Made by a program: the position numbers and the translations under genes. A stretch of 64,000 bases of DNA from NCBI RefSeq assembly GCF_002217475.1, contig NZ_MUHH01000013.1, positions 1 to 64,000 of the forward strand. The letters run 5' to 3'. This DNA comes from Flavobacterium tructae (lineage in GTDB: Bacteria > Bacteroidota > Bacteroidia > Flavobacteriales > Flavobacteriaceae). Below the pieces are notes generated by a model that had not been told where the DNA came from, did not search any database, and worked only from the letters and a program-made list of their open reading frames with translations. Shown here piece by piece: positions 55,280-62,437 of this stretch. The first letter of the stretch is position 1; every line of letters begins with the position of its first letter.

Positions 55280-56961
55280 ATTTTTTATTTTTTCTGCTGC
55301 TTCTTTCCTGTCAAGAGCAAACCATCCCTACTTCTAATGCTTCATCTATCAGAAAAGATGCTATAGACTATGTTAATAAAGGAAGAATTAGTTTTCAAAA
55401 CAAAAACTTTAATACGGCATTCTTTCAATTTAACAAATCGAAAATAGCCTCTGAAGCTATAAAAGACAGTGCCAATGTCGTTTACAATCTTATTCAGATG
55501 GCTAATATACAGCAGATCAACGGAGATTATTACGGCAGCAAAGAAACCCTAACCGAAGCACTGCCCTATCTCAAAAAGAAAGATGTTTATAGCGCTGCCA
55601 TCAATAATTTATTTGGTATTGCTGACAAAGAACTCTCTATCTATAATGACGCTATTTTCTTCTATAAAGAAGCTTTAAAAGATTGTACCGATGATTCGTC
55701 CAGGCAATCTCCTTTGAATAATATTGCTGTTGTTTACATTCAGCAGAAAAAATATAATGAAGCGATCAATATCTTAAACACGATATTGGATAAAAAACTC
55801 TTAGATAAGGAGCCACCAAAAAAAGCAAGGGTTTTAGACAATCTGGGCTATGCCTATTTTAAAATGGGTGAGACAGAAAAGGGATACTCCCTGATGAACG
55901 AAGGGCATAAAATGAGAACTCAGAGTGAAGATTTCTATGGAAGTATCGAAAGTAATTTACATTTAGCCGAATTTTATTCCAAATCAAATTCCCAAAAATC
56001 AAACCAATATGCTCAGGCAGCCTATCAGCTTGCGACACATTTCAATAGTGTTGATGAACGCTTAAGAGCTTTGTCCTTTTTAATGTCTAATGATTCCGGA
56101 ACTAAAAACGTACAGTATGCCCAAAAATTCATTTTCCTGAACGACAGTATTATTAAAATCCGAAACAATTTTAAAAATAAATTTGCTAAAATTAAGTACG
56201 ATTCTAAAAAAGAGAAAGATGAGAATCAGAAACTTCGTTTAGAAAGAGCCGAGAACTTACTTTCAATTCAGGAAGCCAAATACCAAAGGGCGTTTTTTAT
56301 AATCGGAATAGCTGCTTTGTGTCTTTTACTATTGTATTTGAGAAAATTTTATCAAAACCGAAACCGAATCGAAAAATTAACAGCGGCATATGATACTGAA
56401 ACCCGGATTGCCAAAGACATTCATGACGAATTGGCAAATGATGTTTTTAATACCATCACCTTTACACAAACACAGTCCCTGGAAAGTCCCAATGTAAAAG
56501 AAAATTTAGTTCATAAACTGGATCAGATCTACAATCGGGTTCGTGGAATTTCAAGAGAAAATAATGAAATTGATACGAAAGCCAATTATGCGGTTAACTT
56601 AAAAGAAATGCTTTCGACATATAACAGCCCCAGTACCAATGTCATTATTAATAATATTGAAAAAGTAAACTGGGATTTAGTTGACGATATCAAAAAAGTT
56701 GCTGTACATAGGGTTCTACAGGAATTAATGGTCAATATGAAAAAGCACAGCGAGGCATTAGTAGTTGTTTTGAAATTTGAAAATACTGCCAACAAAATAC
56801 TTATTGAATACTCTGACAATGGCAAAGGCTGTGAAAAAGATAAAATAATCAAAAATGGCCTTCAAAATATGGAAAACCGTATTCTGGCCACAAAAGGAAC
56901 TATTACTTTTGACACTGAACCCCACAAAGGTTTTAAAGTAAAAATAACACTGCCTAAATAA
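55258..56961 (+). CDS. TPR-containing lipoprotein sensor histidine kinase, module copy 1
   Basis: The 567-residue kinase has a lipobox-like signal (FFLLLLSC, Cys18), then TPR repeats over about 30-290 (NFNTAFFQFNKSKIASEAI, NNIAVVYIQQKKYNEAINIL, DNLGYAYFKMGETEKGYSL). A helix-rich stretch (about 300-335), one membrane span (AFFIIGIAALCLLLLYL, about 340-358) and a HisKA_3-like box with His389 (RIAKDIHDELANDVFNTI) follow. The ATPase domain shows QELMVNMKKHS, DNGKGCE and GLQNMENRI. TPRs in the periplasm commonly bind peptides or proteins. The response regulator gene begins 7 bases downstream and is the probable phospho-acceptor. Confidence 0.88.
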   Translation: MVRSPFFYFLFFLLLLSCQEQTIPTSNASSIRKDAIDYVNKGRISFQNKNFNTAFFQFNKSKIASEAIKDSANVVYNLIQMANIQQINGDYYGSKETLTEALPYLKKKDVYSAAINNLFGIADKELSIYNDAIFFYKEALKDCTDDSSRQSPLNNIAVVYIQQKKYNEAINILNTILDKKLLDKEPPKKARVLDNLGYAYFKMGETEKGYSLMNEGHKMRTQSEDFYGSIESNLHLAEFYSKSNSQKSNQYAQAAYQLATHFNSVDERLRALSFLMSNDSGTKNVQYAQKFIFLNDSIIKIRNNFKNKFAKIKYDSKKEKDENQKLRLERAENLLSIQEAKYQRAFFIIGIAALCLLLLYLRKFYQNRNRIEKLTAAYDTETRIAKDIHDELANDVFNTITFTQTQSLESPNVKENLVHKLDQIYNRVRGISRENNEIDTKANYAVNLKEMLSTYNSPSTNVIINNIEKVNWDLVDDIKKVAVHRVLQELMVNMKKHSEALVVVLKFENTANKILIEYSDNGKGCEKDKIIKNGLQNMENRILATKGTITFDTEPHKGFKVKITLPK

Positions 56962-56968
56962 ATAACTT

Positions 56969-57637
56969 ATGTTTAAAAAAGTACTAGTTGCCGAAGATCT
57001 TGATACTATGAATTTAGGAATTGAACAAGTCCTGAAGGATTTAAATATCAGCCATTTTCAACAATCAAAATATTGTGATGAAGCCTTTCTCAAAATACGG
57101 AGAGCAATTCAGGATGATGAGCCTTATGACTTATTAATTAGCGATCTTTCCTTCAAGACTGATCATCGCGAAGTAAAAATTGCTAACGGAGATGAACTGG
57201 TTCAAAAAGTACGTGAATTACAGCCCAATATTAAAATCATTGCTTATTCGGTCGAAGATAAAAATTATCGTATCAAATCACTTTTTGAAGACGCAAAAGT
57301 GGATGCTTTTGTATTAAAAGGTCTCAATAGCATCCAAGAACTGAAAAAAGCGATTCACCTTATTTTTACTTCAGATCAAAAATTTATTTCGCCTGAGGTT
57401 GCTTCTGCACTTCAGGAAAAAAATAATTTTGAAATCGATGATTTAGACATACTCATCCTAAAACATTTATCGCTCGGAACTCTTCAGGATGATATTATAG
57501 AAACGTTCAAAGAGATGGGGATAAAACCCAATAGTAAAAGCGCCATCGAGAAAAGAATTTCGAAACTGAAAGATTTTTTCAAAGCCAATAACACCATTCA
57601 TTTGGTTACCATTACCAAAGACATGGGAATTATCTAG
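56969..57637 (+). CDS. Response regulator partner of the TPR kinase
   Basis: The 222-residue protein has a receiver domain (about 1-135) with the acidic pair in VLVAEDLDTM, phosphorylatable Asp in YDLLISDLSF and conserved Lys in AFVLKG. The C-terminal region (about 150-222) is helical (LDILILKHLSLGTLQDDIIE, KSAIEKRISKLKDFFKANN) and resembles a LuxR/NarL-type DNA-binding domain in spacing, though weakly. It follows its kinase by 7 bases and ends at a terminator. Targets are unknown; the palindrome in the operon's own leader is one candidate. Confidence 0.85.
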   Translation: MFKKVLVAEDLDTMNLGIEQVLKDLNISHFQQSKYCDEAFLKIRRAIQDDEPYDLLISDLSFKTDHREVKIANGDELVQKVRELQPNIKIIAYSVEDKNYRIKSLFEDAKVDAFVLKGLNSIQELKKAIHLIFTSDQKFISPEVASALQEKNNFEIDDLDILILKHLSLGTLQDDIIETFKEMGIKPNSKSAIEKRISKLKDFFKANNTIHLVTITKDMGII

Positions 57638-57664
57638 AAGTTCCTTGTATTTCATTATAAATTT

Positions 57665-57688
57665 TAAAAGCTCCTTCGGGGGCTTTTT
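57665..57688 (+). terminator. Intrinsic terminator after the response regulator
   Basis: AAAGCTCC-TTCG-GGGGCTTT with a UUCG tetraloop and T-run follows the response regulator stop by about 30 bases, ending the first module. Confidence 0.92.
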
Positions 57689-57717
57689 TTATGGTCCAAT
57701 TATAAATTTTCCAGATT

Positions 57718-58443
57718 ATGGATTTCCGTAAAATACTGATTCTTAATGAACCTACATTTGATAAAAATAAAAAAATGATTCGTTCAGATCAGCTATTATT
57801 AGAATTACCGAACGCAAATAATAATTTTAAAAAACCAATTATGATAAACGATTTAAAAAAATTCTTAAACGAAGAACAAGACCCAAAAGCCGTTGAAAAA
57901 CTATTAACCAAGGTCAATGGATTACTCACCTCAGGTGAACAGGTAGAATACATAGCAGTACAAAAAAAACCAGCCTTAAATTTATCACCCGACTGTATTG
58001 CCCTAACAAACAAAAGAATAATCTTCTGTAGGCCGAAAAATTTAGGTTTGTCAATGGATTTTCAGGATTATGCCTGGAAAGATATTTTAGATTGTCACAT
58101 GAAGGAAGGAATTATGGGTGCAACTTTTACGATGAAGACGACCACAGGAAAAATGAACATGCTTGATTATTTGCCTAAGTCACAGGCTAGAAAATTGTAT
58201 CAATTTGCTCAGGAAAAAGAAGAAGAAATGATTGTTTACAGACGCGAACGCGATCTTGAAAACAAGAGAGCAATTGCCGGAGGAGGAATAACTGTAAATA
58301 CCGGGACATCAGTTCCTCAAAGTACAGAGCAAAAAGAAGATCCTATTGAAACACTTAACAAACTCAAAAAATTACTGGAAGGCGAAATCATTTCTCAAAT
58401 AGAATTTGACTCAAAAAAAACAGAAATATTATCTAAAATGTAA
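57718..58443 (+). CDS. PH-like domain and SHOCT-tail protein
   Basis: From the ATG at 57718 the product has 241 residues; a shorter start at 57841 (MINDLKKFLNEEQDP, 200 residues) looks more typical of the family, and TACATTTG at about 57752 could be its -7 promoter box. The core (about 85-165) is a bacterial PH-like fold (SGEQVEYIAVQKKPAL, CIALTNKRIIFCRP, YAWKDILDC). The last 30 residues form a SHOCT motif (DPIETLNKLKKLLEGEIISQ then IEFDSKKTEIL). Such proteins are thought to aid oligomerisation or membrane-stress responses. It is followed three bases later by a TM2 gene. Confidence 0.75.
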   Translation: MDFRKILILNEPTFDKNKKMIRSDQLLLELPNANNNFKKPIMINDLKKFLNEEQDPKAVEKLLTKVNGLLTSGEQVEYIAVQKKPALNLSPDCIALTNKRIIFCRPKNLGLSMDFQDYAWKDILDCHMKEGIMGATFTMKTTTGKMNMLDYLPKSQARKLYQFAQEKEEEMIVYRRERDLENKRAIAGGGITVNTGTSVPQSTEQKEDPIETLNKLKKLLEGEIISQIEFDSKKTEILSKM

Positions 58444-58446
58444 ATT

Positions 58447-58656
58447 ATGAAAAGTAAACTAACTGCAACAATTTTAACTTTCTTTCTTGGAGGACTTGGA
58501 ATTCACAAATTCTATTTAGGAAAATCAACACAGGGAATAATGTATATCTTATTTTGCTGGACATTTATCCCCTCTATACTAGCTTTCTTTGAATTTTTCG
58601 GATTGTTATTTATGTCGGATCATTCCTTTAATGTGAAGTACAATAATGGATTCTAG
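58447..58656 (+). CDS. TM2-domain membrane protein
   Basis: The 69-residue protein has two membrane helices joined by a short turn, with the TM2 signature LTFFLGGLGIHKFYLGK and GIMYILFCW. TM2 proteins have unknown biochemical roles, often near PH/SHOCT or envelope-stress genes. It begins three bases after the PH/SHOCT gene, so the two are co-transcribed. Confidence 0.85.
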   Translation: MKSKLTATILTFFLGGLGIHKFYLGKSTQGIMYILFCWTFIPSILAFFEFFGLLFMSDHSFNVKYNNGF

Positions 58657-58678
58657 CTTTTAAACACATTAAAAAAAT

Positions 58679-59101
58679 ATGCTTAATAATTATAGAATCT
58701 TCTATAAAATCTCATTTCTACTTCTAACATTAGGAATGTGCTCATGCCATAAAAAATTACCTCCTCAAAAAATAAACACTTTTTATCAGGAGGTAATTAC
58801 TCCGGCAGATCGCCAGACTATTAATCCCGAAGAAGCCAAAACCTACCACATAGACACTGAATATCAATATAAATACCGTACAGGCACTTCAGGGGATTAT
58901 GAATACAACTATAACGTAAAAGGGATTGATATCAAGGGAGATTCGGTTTTTGGAAACATCAATGTAAAAGGAAAATATGGCGCAGGAATCTTAACGTTTG
59001 ATACCATTCCTGATCTCGAAATTAAAACAGAATGGATAGAACATGGAAAACTAAATGCCACAGATTTAAAAGGGAATACTTATCAACTAGTCGTTCAGTA
59101 G
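58679..59101 (+). CDS. Hypothetical small lipoprotein
   Basis: The 140-residue protein has a lipoprotein signal (LLLTLGMCSCHKK) and a mature part rich in Tyr and Gly with alternating beta pattern (YQYKYRTGTSGDYEYNYNVK, GIDIKGDSVFGNINVKGKYG, ATDLKGNTYQLVVQ). I do not recognise the family. It lies 22 bases after the TM2 gene in the same operon, so an envelope role is likely. Confidence 0.65.
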   Translation: MLNNYRIFYKISFLLLTLGMCSCHKKLPPQKINTFYQEVITPADRQTINPEEAKTYHIDTEYQYKYRTGTSGDYEYNYNVKGIDIKGDSVFGNINVKGKYGAGILTFDTIPDLEIKTEWIEHGKLNATDLKGNTYQLVVQ

Positions 59102-59125
59102 CCAATTTCCCAAAAACCTATTCTT

Positions 59126-59329
59126 ATGAAATACACTTTACTTTTTATATTTTTAACCTCTTTTCATCCCTTTGAAGCCAAAGTATTTATCTGTGGCCCA
59201 ACAGGTGCCAAAAAATACCATTACAATGAAAATTGTCGTGGTCTGAGCTCCTGTCGTAGTGAAGTTACGAAAGTCTCCCTCAAGCGTGCACAAGGCCTTG
59301 GACTCACCCTTTGCGGTTGGGAAGACTGA
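59126..59329 (+). CDS. Small secreted cysteine-containing protein
   Basis: The 67-residue protein has a signal peptide (to FEA) and a 49-residue mature part with KVFICGPTGAKKYHYNENCR and LSSCRSEVTKVSLKRAQGLG followed by LTLCGWED. The four Cys and nearby His residues resemble the small Ada-type or nuclease-associated zinc knuckle found on Bacteroidota proteins with YHxxxxCxxL. It is 24 bases after the lipoprotein gene. Function unknown. Confidence 0.7.
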   Translation: MKYTLLFIFLTSFHPFEAKVFICGPTGAKKYHYNENCRGLSSCRSEVTKVSLKRAQGLGLTLCGWED

Positions 59330-59426
59330 CCTTTTCAAAGCGACAGAAATTCTTTTAAACATTTGATAATAATCACTTTACATTTAATTCACATTAGTTT
59401 TATTAATTTGAATAAAACTAAACGTT

Positions 59427-59510
59427 ATGAAATTCTTTAATCTAAATTTTCTAGTTTCATTCAAAGAATGGCTTTTTTTAAGAGCAATGCAATCTTCTTT
59501 CCTTCATTAA
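59427..59510 (+). CDS. Possible 27-residue peptide before the GH1 gene
   Basis: MKFFNLNFLVSFKEWLFLRA and seven further residues form an open frame in the 215-base gap before the GH1 start. It is amphipathic with aromatic residues. There is no homology support and it may be chance. Confidence 0.2.
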   Translation: MKFFNLNFLVSFKEWLFLRAMQSSFLH

Positions 59511-59544
59511 TAAATTACAATTTTAAAAAGGAAAGTACAATTGA

Positions 59545-60897
59545 ATGAATAAAGTTGAGACCTCATTTTTGCATAAAAACCAATTTGGAGATGATTTCTT
59601 GTGGGGTGTTTCAACCGCCGCTTTCCAAATTGAAGGCGCACATGATACCGACGGAAAAGGTCCTTCTATTTGGGATGTTTTTACTTCTCAGAAAGGAAAA
59701 ATAAAGAACGGACATCATGCTTCAACTGCTTGCGATTTTTATAATTCGTACCAAAACGATATCGATTTAATTCGTGAGCTGAATATTCCGAACTTTCGAT
59801 TTTCGATCAGCTGGCCCCGAATCATGCCTACCGGGGTTCCTCCAATTAATCAGGCCGGAATAGCCTATTACAACAAAATCATTGACGCTCTGCTCTCGGC
59901 CGGAATTGAACCGTGGATTACACTTTACCACTGGGATCTTCCACATGATTTAGAGCTAAAAGGAGGCTGGACCAATCGCGAATCGGTTAACTGGTTTTCG
60001 GCCTACGTTGAAATCTGTGTGCAAAATTTTGGTGATCGGGTTAAAAACTGGATGGTAATCAATGAACCCTCCGTTTTTACAGGTGCGGGGTATTTTCTGG
60101 GCATTCATGCTCCAGGAAAAAAAGGCATTACCAACTACCTGAAAGCCATGCACCATGTCACTTTAGCTACAGCAGCAGGTGCCAAAATAATACGAAATCG
60201 TATACCGGACGCTCATATTGGAACAACTTTCTCCTGTACACATATTGAACCCGCAACTCAGTCTTCTAAAGACATCGAAGCAGCGAAACGGGTAGACACT
60301 TTATTAAACAGAACTTTTATCGAACCCATTTTAGGAATGGGTTATCCCCAAGGCGATTTACCGGTATTAAAGAAACTTAATACTTATATTATAGAAGATG
60401 ATCTCAATAATTTGTCTTTTGACTTTGATTTTATTGGTCTGCAATGTTACACTCGCGAAGTTGTAAAATCATCTTTACTTATTCCGTATATCGGTGCTGA
60501 ACTAATCAGTGCCGAAAAAAGAAATGTCATTTCAACCGATATGGGATGGGAAGTTTACCCTCCTGCTCTTTATGAGGTACTTAAAAAATTTAATGCCTAC
60601 AATGGCATCAAAAAGATTATTATTACCGAAAATGGCGCCGCTTTTCCCGATACTCTAAAAAATGGAAAAGTATATGATATTAAGCGTACGCACTACATTC
60701 AGGACCATTTGGAGCAAATTCTAAAAGCCAAAAAAGAAGGTCTAAATGTTGACGGTTATTTTGTTTGGACACTTACTGACAATTTTGAATGGGCCGAAGG
60801 TTACAACGCCCGTTTTGGATTGATACACGTAGATTTCGACACCCAACAAAGAACCATCAAGCATTCAGGATTGTGGTTCAAAGATTTCTTGTCTTAA
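59545..60897 (+). CDS. GH1 beta-glucosidase
   Basis: The 450-residue enzyme hydrolyses beta-linked glucosides or related sugars with retention. The acid/base is Glu174 (VINEPSVF) and the nucleophile Glu362 (ITENGAAF). The family start signature FLWGVSTAAFQIEGA and the sugar-binding NFEWAEGY near the C-terminus are intact, and length is normal. There is no signal peptide, so it is cytoplasmic. It is not linked to a SusCD pair and probably acts on imported disaccharides. Confidence 0.93.
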   Translation: MNKVETSFLHKNQFGDDFLWGVSTAAFQIEGAHDTDGKGPSIWDVFTSQKGKIKNGHHASTACDFYNSYQNDIDLIRELNIPNFRFSISWPRIMPTGVPPINQAGIAYYNKIIDALLSAGIEPWITLYHWDLPHDLELKGGWTNRESVNWFSAYVEICVQNFGDRVKNWMVINEPSVFTGAGYFLGIHAPGKKGITNYLKAMHHVTLATAAGAKIIRNRIPDAHIGTTFSCTHIEPATQSSKDIEAAKRVDTLLNRTFIEPILGMGYPQGDLPVLKKLNTYIIEDDLNNLSFDFDFIGLQCYTREVVKSSLLIPYIGAELISAEKRNVISTDMGWEVYPPALYEVLKKFNAYNGIKKIIITENGAAFPDTLKNGKVYDIKRTHYIQDHLEQILKAKKEGLNVDGYFVWTLTDNFEWAEGYNARFGLIHVDFDTQQRTIKHSGLWFKDFLS

Positions 60898-61020
60898 GAT
60901 AAACGCTGAATAAAGTAATTTTTCTCCACTTCCATTGACGAAATCAGAACAAATTTTATTGACTTAAAAAGTAAAAAATACGACACCGAAATCTTATATT
61001 TTTTTTGTGTTAAAAAGCAA

Positions 61021-61069
61021 AAAAAACACCAAAAACCCTTGATTTCATTAGGTTTACTGGTGTTTTTTT
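61021..61069. terminator. Bidirectional intrinsic terminator
   Basis: AAAAAACACCA pairs with TGGTGTTTTTT, with an inner AAACC/GGTTT helix. It lies between the GH1 gene and the convergent module gene at 61211. The rest of 60898-61210 shows no gene. Confidence 0.85.
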
Positions 61070-61210
61070 CTTATCTTTATAGTATAAATAACAGCCAATA
61101 TATGCCGAAAAACACACTCTTTACACGCCTGAATTTTGTTTCAAAAAATGATTCATTTTACTTCTTCCTGCATTTTATTTTTCAAAATGCTTCTCTGTTT
61201 TATTTCAAAA

Positions 61211-61843
61211 CTATTCCGTTTGGTCTTTTTTACGCACAAAGTATAAACGTGCAGAAGACACAAAAGCGACCGCCCCAACTGTAGCTGTAATTATTTTTCG
61301 TGGATAGATTTTCTTAACTATTTTTCTTGAGAGTACGTACTTAAAATTATAGAAACGATTTCCTTTTTCAGAATAACTTTCCACGAGATTGCCTTCTTCG
61401 AGGTTGCTTTCTTCGATGATCTCGACCTCAGCAGCTGCATTAATTTCGACAACACTTATCATGTGTTTGACCTCATTAATTCGACACTTTTCATTGTACT
61501 TTTTAAAAGGACGTGGTTGAAAGTCTACCATAATTGCTGCCAGATTTATGGCATCAATATTTGATGGATCGGTCTCTCCTTTAAAAAAAGTTTCGATCGG
61601 TCTGAACTTATCTTTTTGTTCATTAAACTTATTTTTTCGTGTATGATCAAAATCTAAACACAATAAATTTCTGAAAACATTTAAGTCGTCCTGAGTCGGA
61701 TTATTTTCAAAAATAATCCAACACAAGTCACGGAGCTTTGCGCGCGAAGGGTTGTACAAATAATCAAAGTATTCACCTTCTTTCTCGATCTCGTATTTGC
61801 TCTTAATCGCTTTTTTGTATTCTTCTAATGTCTGGCTATGCAT
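61211..61843 (-). CDS. Membrane-anchored protein of unknown function, module copy 2
   Basis: I start at the ATG at 61843 (MHSQTLEEYKKAIKSKYEIE), matching the N-terminus of the paralogue at 53629; the longer frame only adds leader sequence. The 210-residue product shares the helical domain (NPSRAKLRDLCWIIFENN, DKFRPIETFFKGETDP, AAIMVDFQPRPFKKY) and a short acidic linker (IIEESNLEEGNLVE). It ends right after its membrane helix (ITATVGAVAFVSSARLYFV). It therefore lacks the ~95-residue periplasmic domain of copy 1. Confidence 0.75.
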   Translation of the reverse strand: MHSQTLEEYKKAIKSKYEIEKEGEYFDYLYNPSRAKLRDLCWIIFENNPTQDDLNVFRNLLCLDFDHTRKNKFNEQKDKFRPIETFFKGETDPSNIDAINLAAIMVDFQPRPFKKYNEKCRINEVKHMISVVEINAAAEVEIIEESNLEEGNLVESYSEKGNRFYNFKYVLSRKIVKKIYPRKIITATVGAVAFVSSARLYFVRKKDQTE

Positions 61844-61936
61844 GGTATTTTTTTGGGAATTTTCGGGAATTGTTGGGAATCTCAGGAAAACGAGGGAATT
61901 CTGGGAATCCCCTACCATTAAAGGCTTTAAAGTGTC

Positions 61937-62176
61937 TTTTCTTTGCCATAGAAATTAGTTCAAGTTTTATCTGCAGATTAAAACAAAAATATAAAACTAG
62001 TTCAAATTAACAGTGTAAAAAAAACCGTAAGACCGATTTTATTCGGGAAGTATAAATAACGTCTTACTGTTCTACACATTGTACTTCCCAAAAAACCAAT
62101 ATTGGTATTGCCCTAACCAACCTCCGGACTATTTCCGGTCAGCAATACCCATGTCTAATTTCTAAATCTAAATAAT
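61937..62176 (+). promoter_or_regulatory. Structured leader with pseudoknot, module copy 2
   Basis: The layout equals that at 54783-55016. A CTTTGCC promoter-like block at 61941 is followed by a TCTGCAGA-centred palindrome (61965-61982). Stem: GTGTA (62013-62017) with TACAC (62073-62077) and GTAAGAC (62027-62033) with GTCTTAC (62061-62067). Loop GGGAAGTA (62045-62052) pairs with TACTTCCC (62082-62089) as the pseudoknot. A final stem GGTATTGC (62104-62111) with GCAATACC (62142-62149) encloses CCGGA/TCCGG. Several stem bases differ from copy 1 yet remain paired. Confidence 0.7.
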
Positions 62177-62359
62177 ATGAAAAAGCTAATAATTTTTATC
62201 GCTTTCACGATACTATTCACCATGTTCTCCTGTACACCTGATGAATACGAAACTCCAACCAAACAGGAAACAAAGAAATCTATTGATCCTGCAAAACCAA
62301 CTTTTGCTGATGGTCCTGGTGATGACAAAAATCAACCACCACCACCACCAGAAATTTAA
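62177..62359 (+). CDS. Small proline-tailed lipoprotein, module copy 2
   Basis: The 60-residue paralogue of the protein at 55017 has signal ITILFTMFSC-like sequence (FTILFTMFSC) followed by TPDEYETPTKQETKKS, FADGPGDDKNQ, five or more prolines and EI. Equal length and conserved DEYET and ADGPGD motifs, despite otherwise different sequence, argue for selection on the mature peptide. It precedes the second TPR kinase. Confidence 0.8.
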   Translation: MKKLIIFIAFTILFTMFSCTPDEYETPTKQETKKSIDPAKPTFADGPGDDKNQPPPPPEI

Positions 62360-62397
62360 TAAATATATCTTTGTAGTATCTAATTAATTACTATTTT

Positions 62398-62437
62398 CGG
62401 GGAAAGTAAACTTATATGTTACGGTCCCCGTTTTTTT
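62398..62437 (+). terminator. Attenuator-like hairpin enclosing the kinase start codon, copy 2
   Basis: CGGGGA (62398-62403) pairs with TCCCCG (62425-62430), inner GTAA/TTAC, followed by seven T. The kinase ATG (62416) is in the loop. The inner pairs differ from copy 1 but remain complementary. Confidence 0.8.

Noticed and set aside
61039..61284. 81-codon plus-strand ORF after the GH1 gene
   Set aside because: It begins inside a terminator hairpin, overlaps the convergent module gene and has a composition dictated by A/T-rich intergenic DNA.
61844..61918. N-terminal extension of the second module protein
   Set aside because: The ATG at 61843 aligns exactly with the paralogue's start at 54660; the added residues come from leader DNA.
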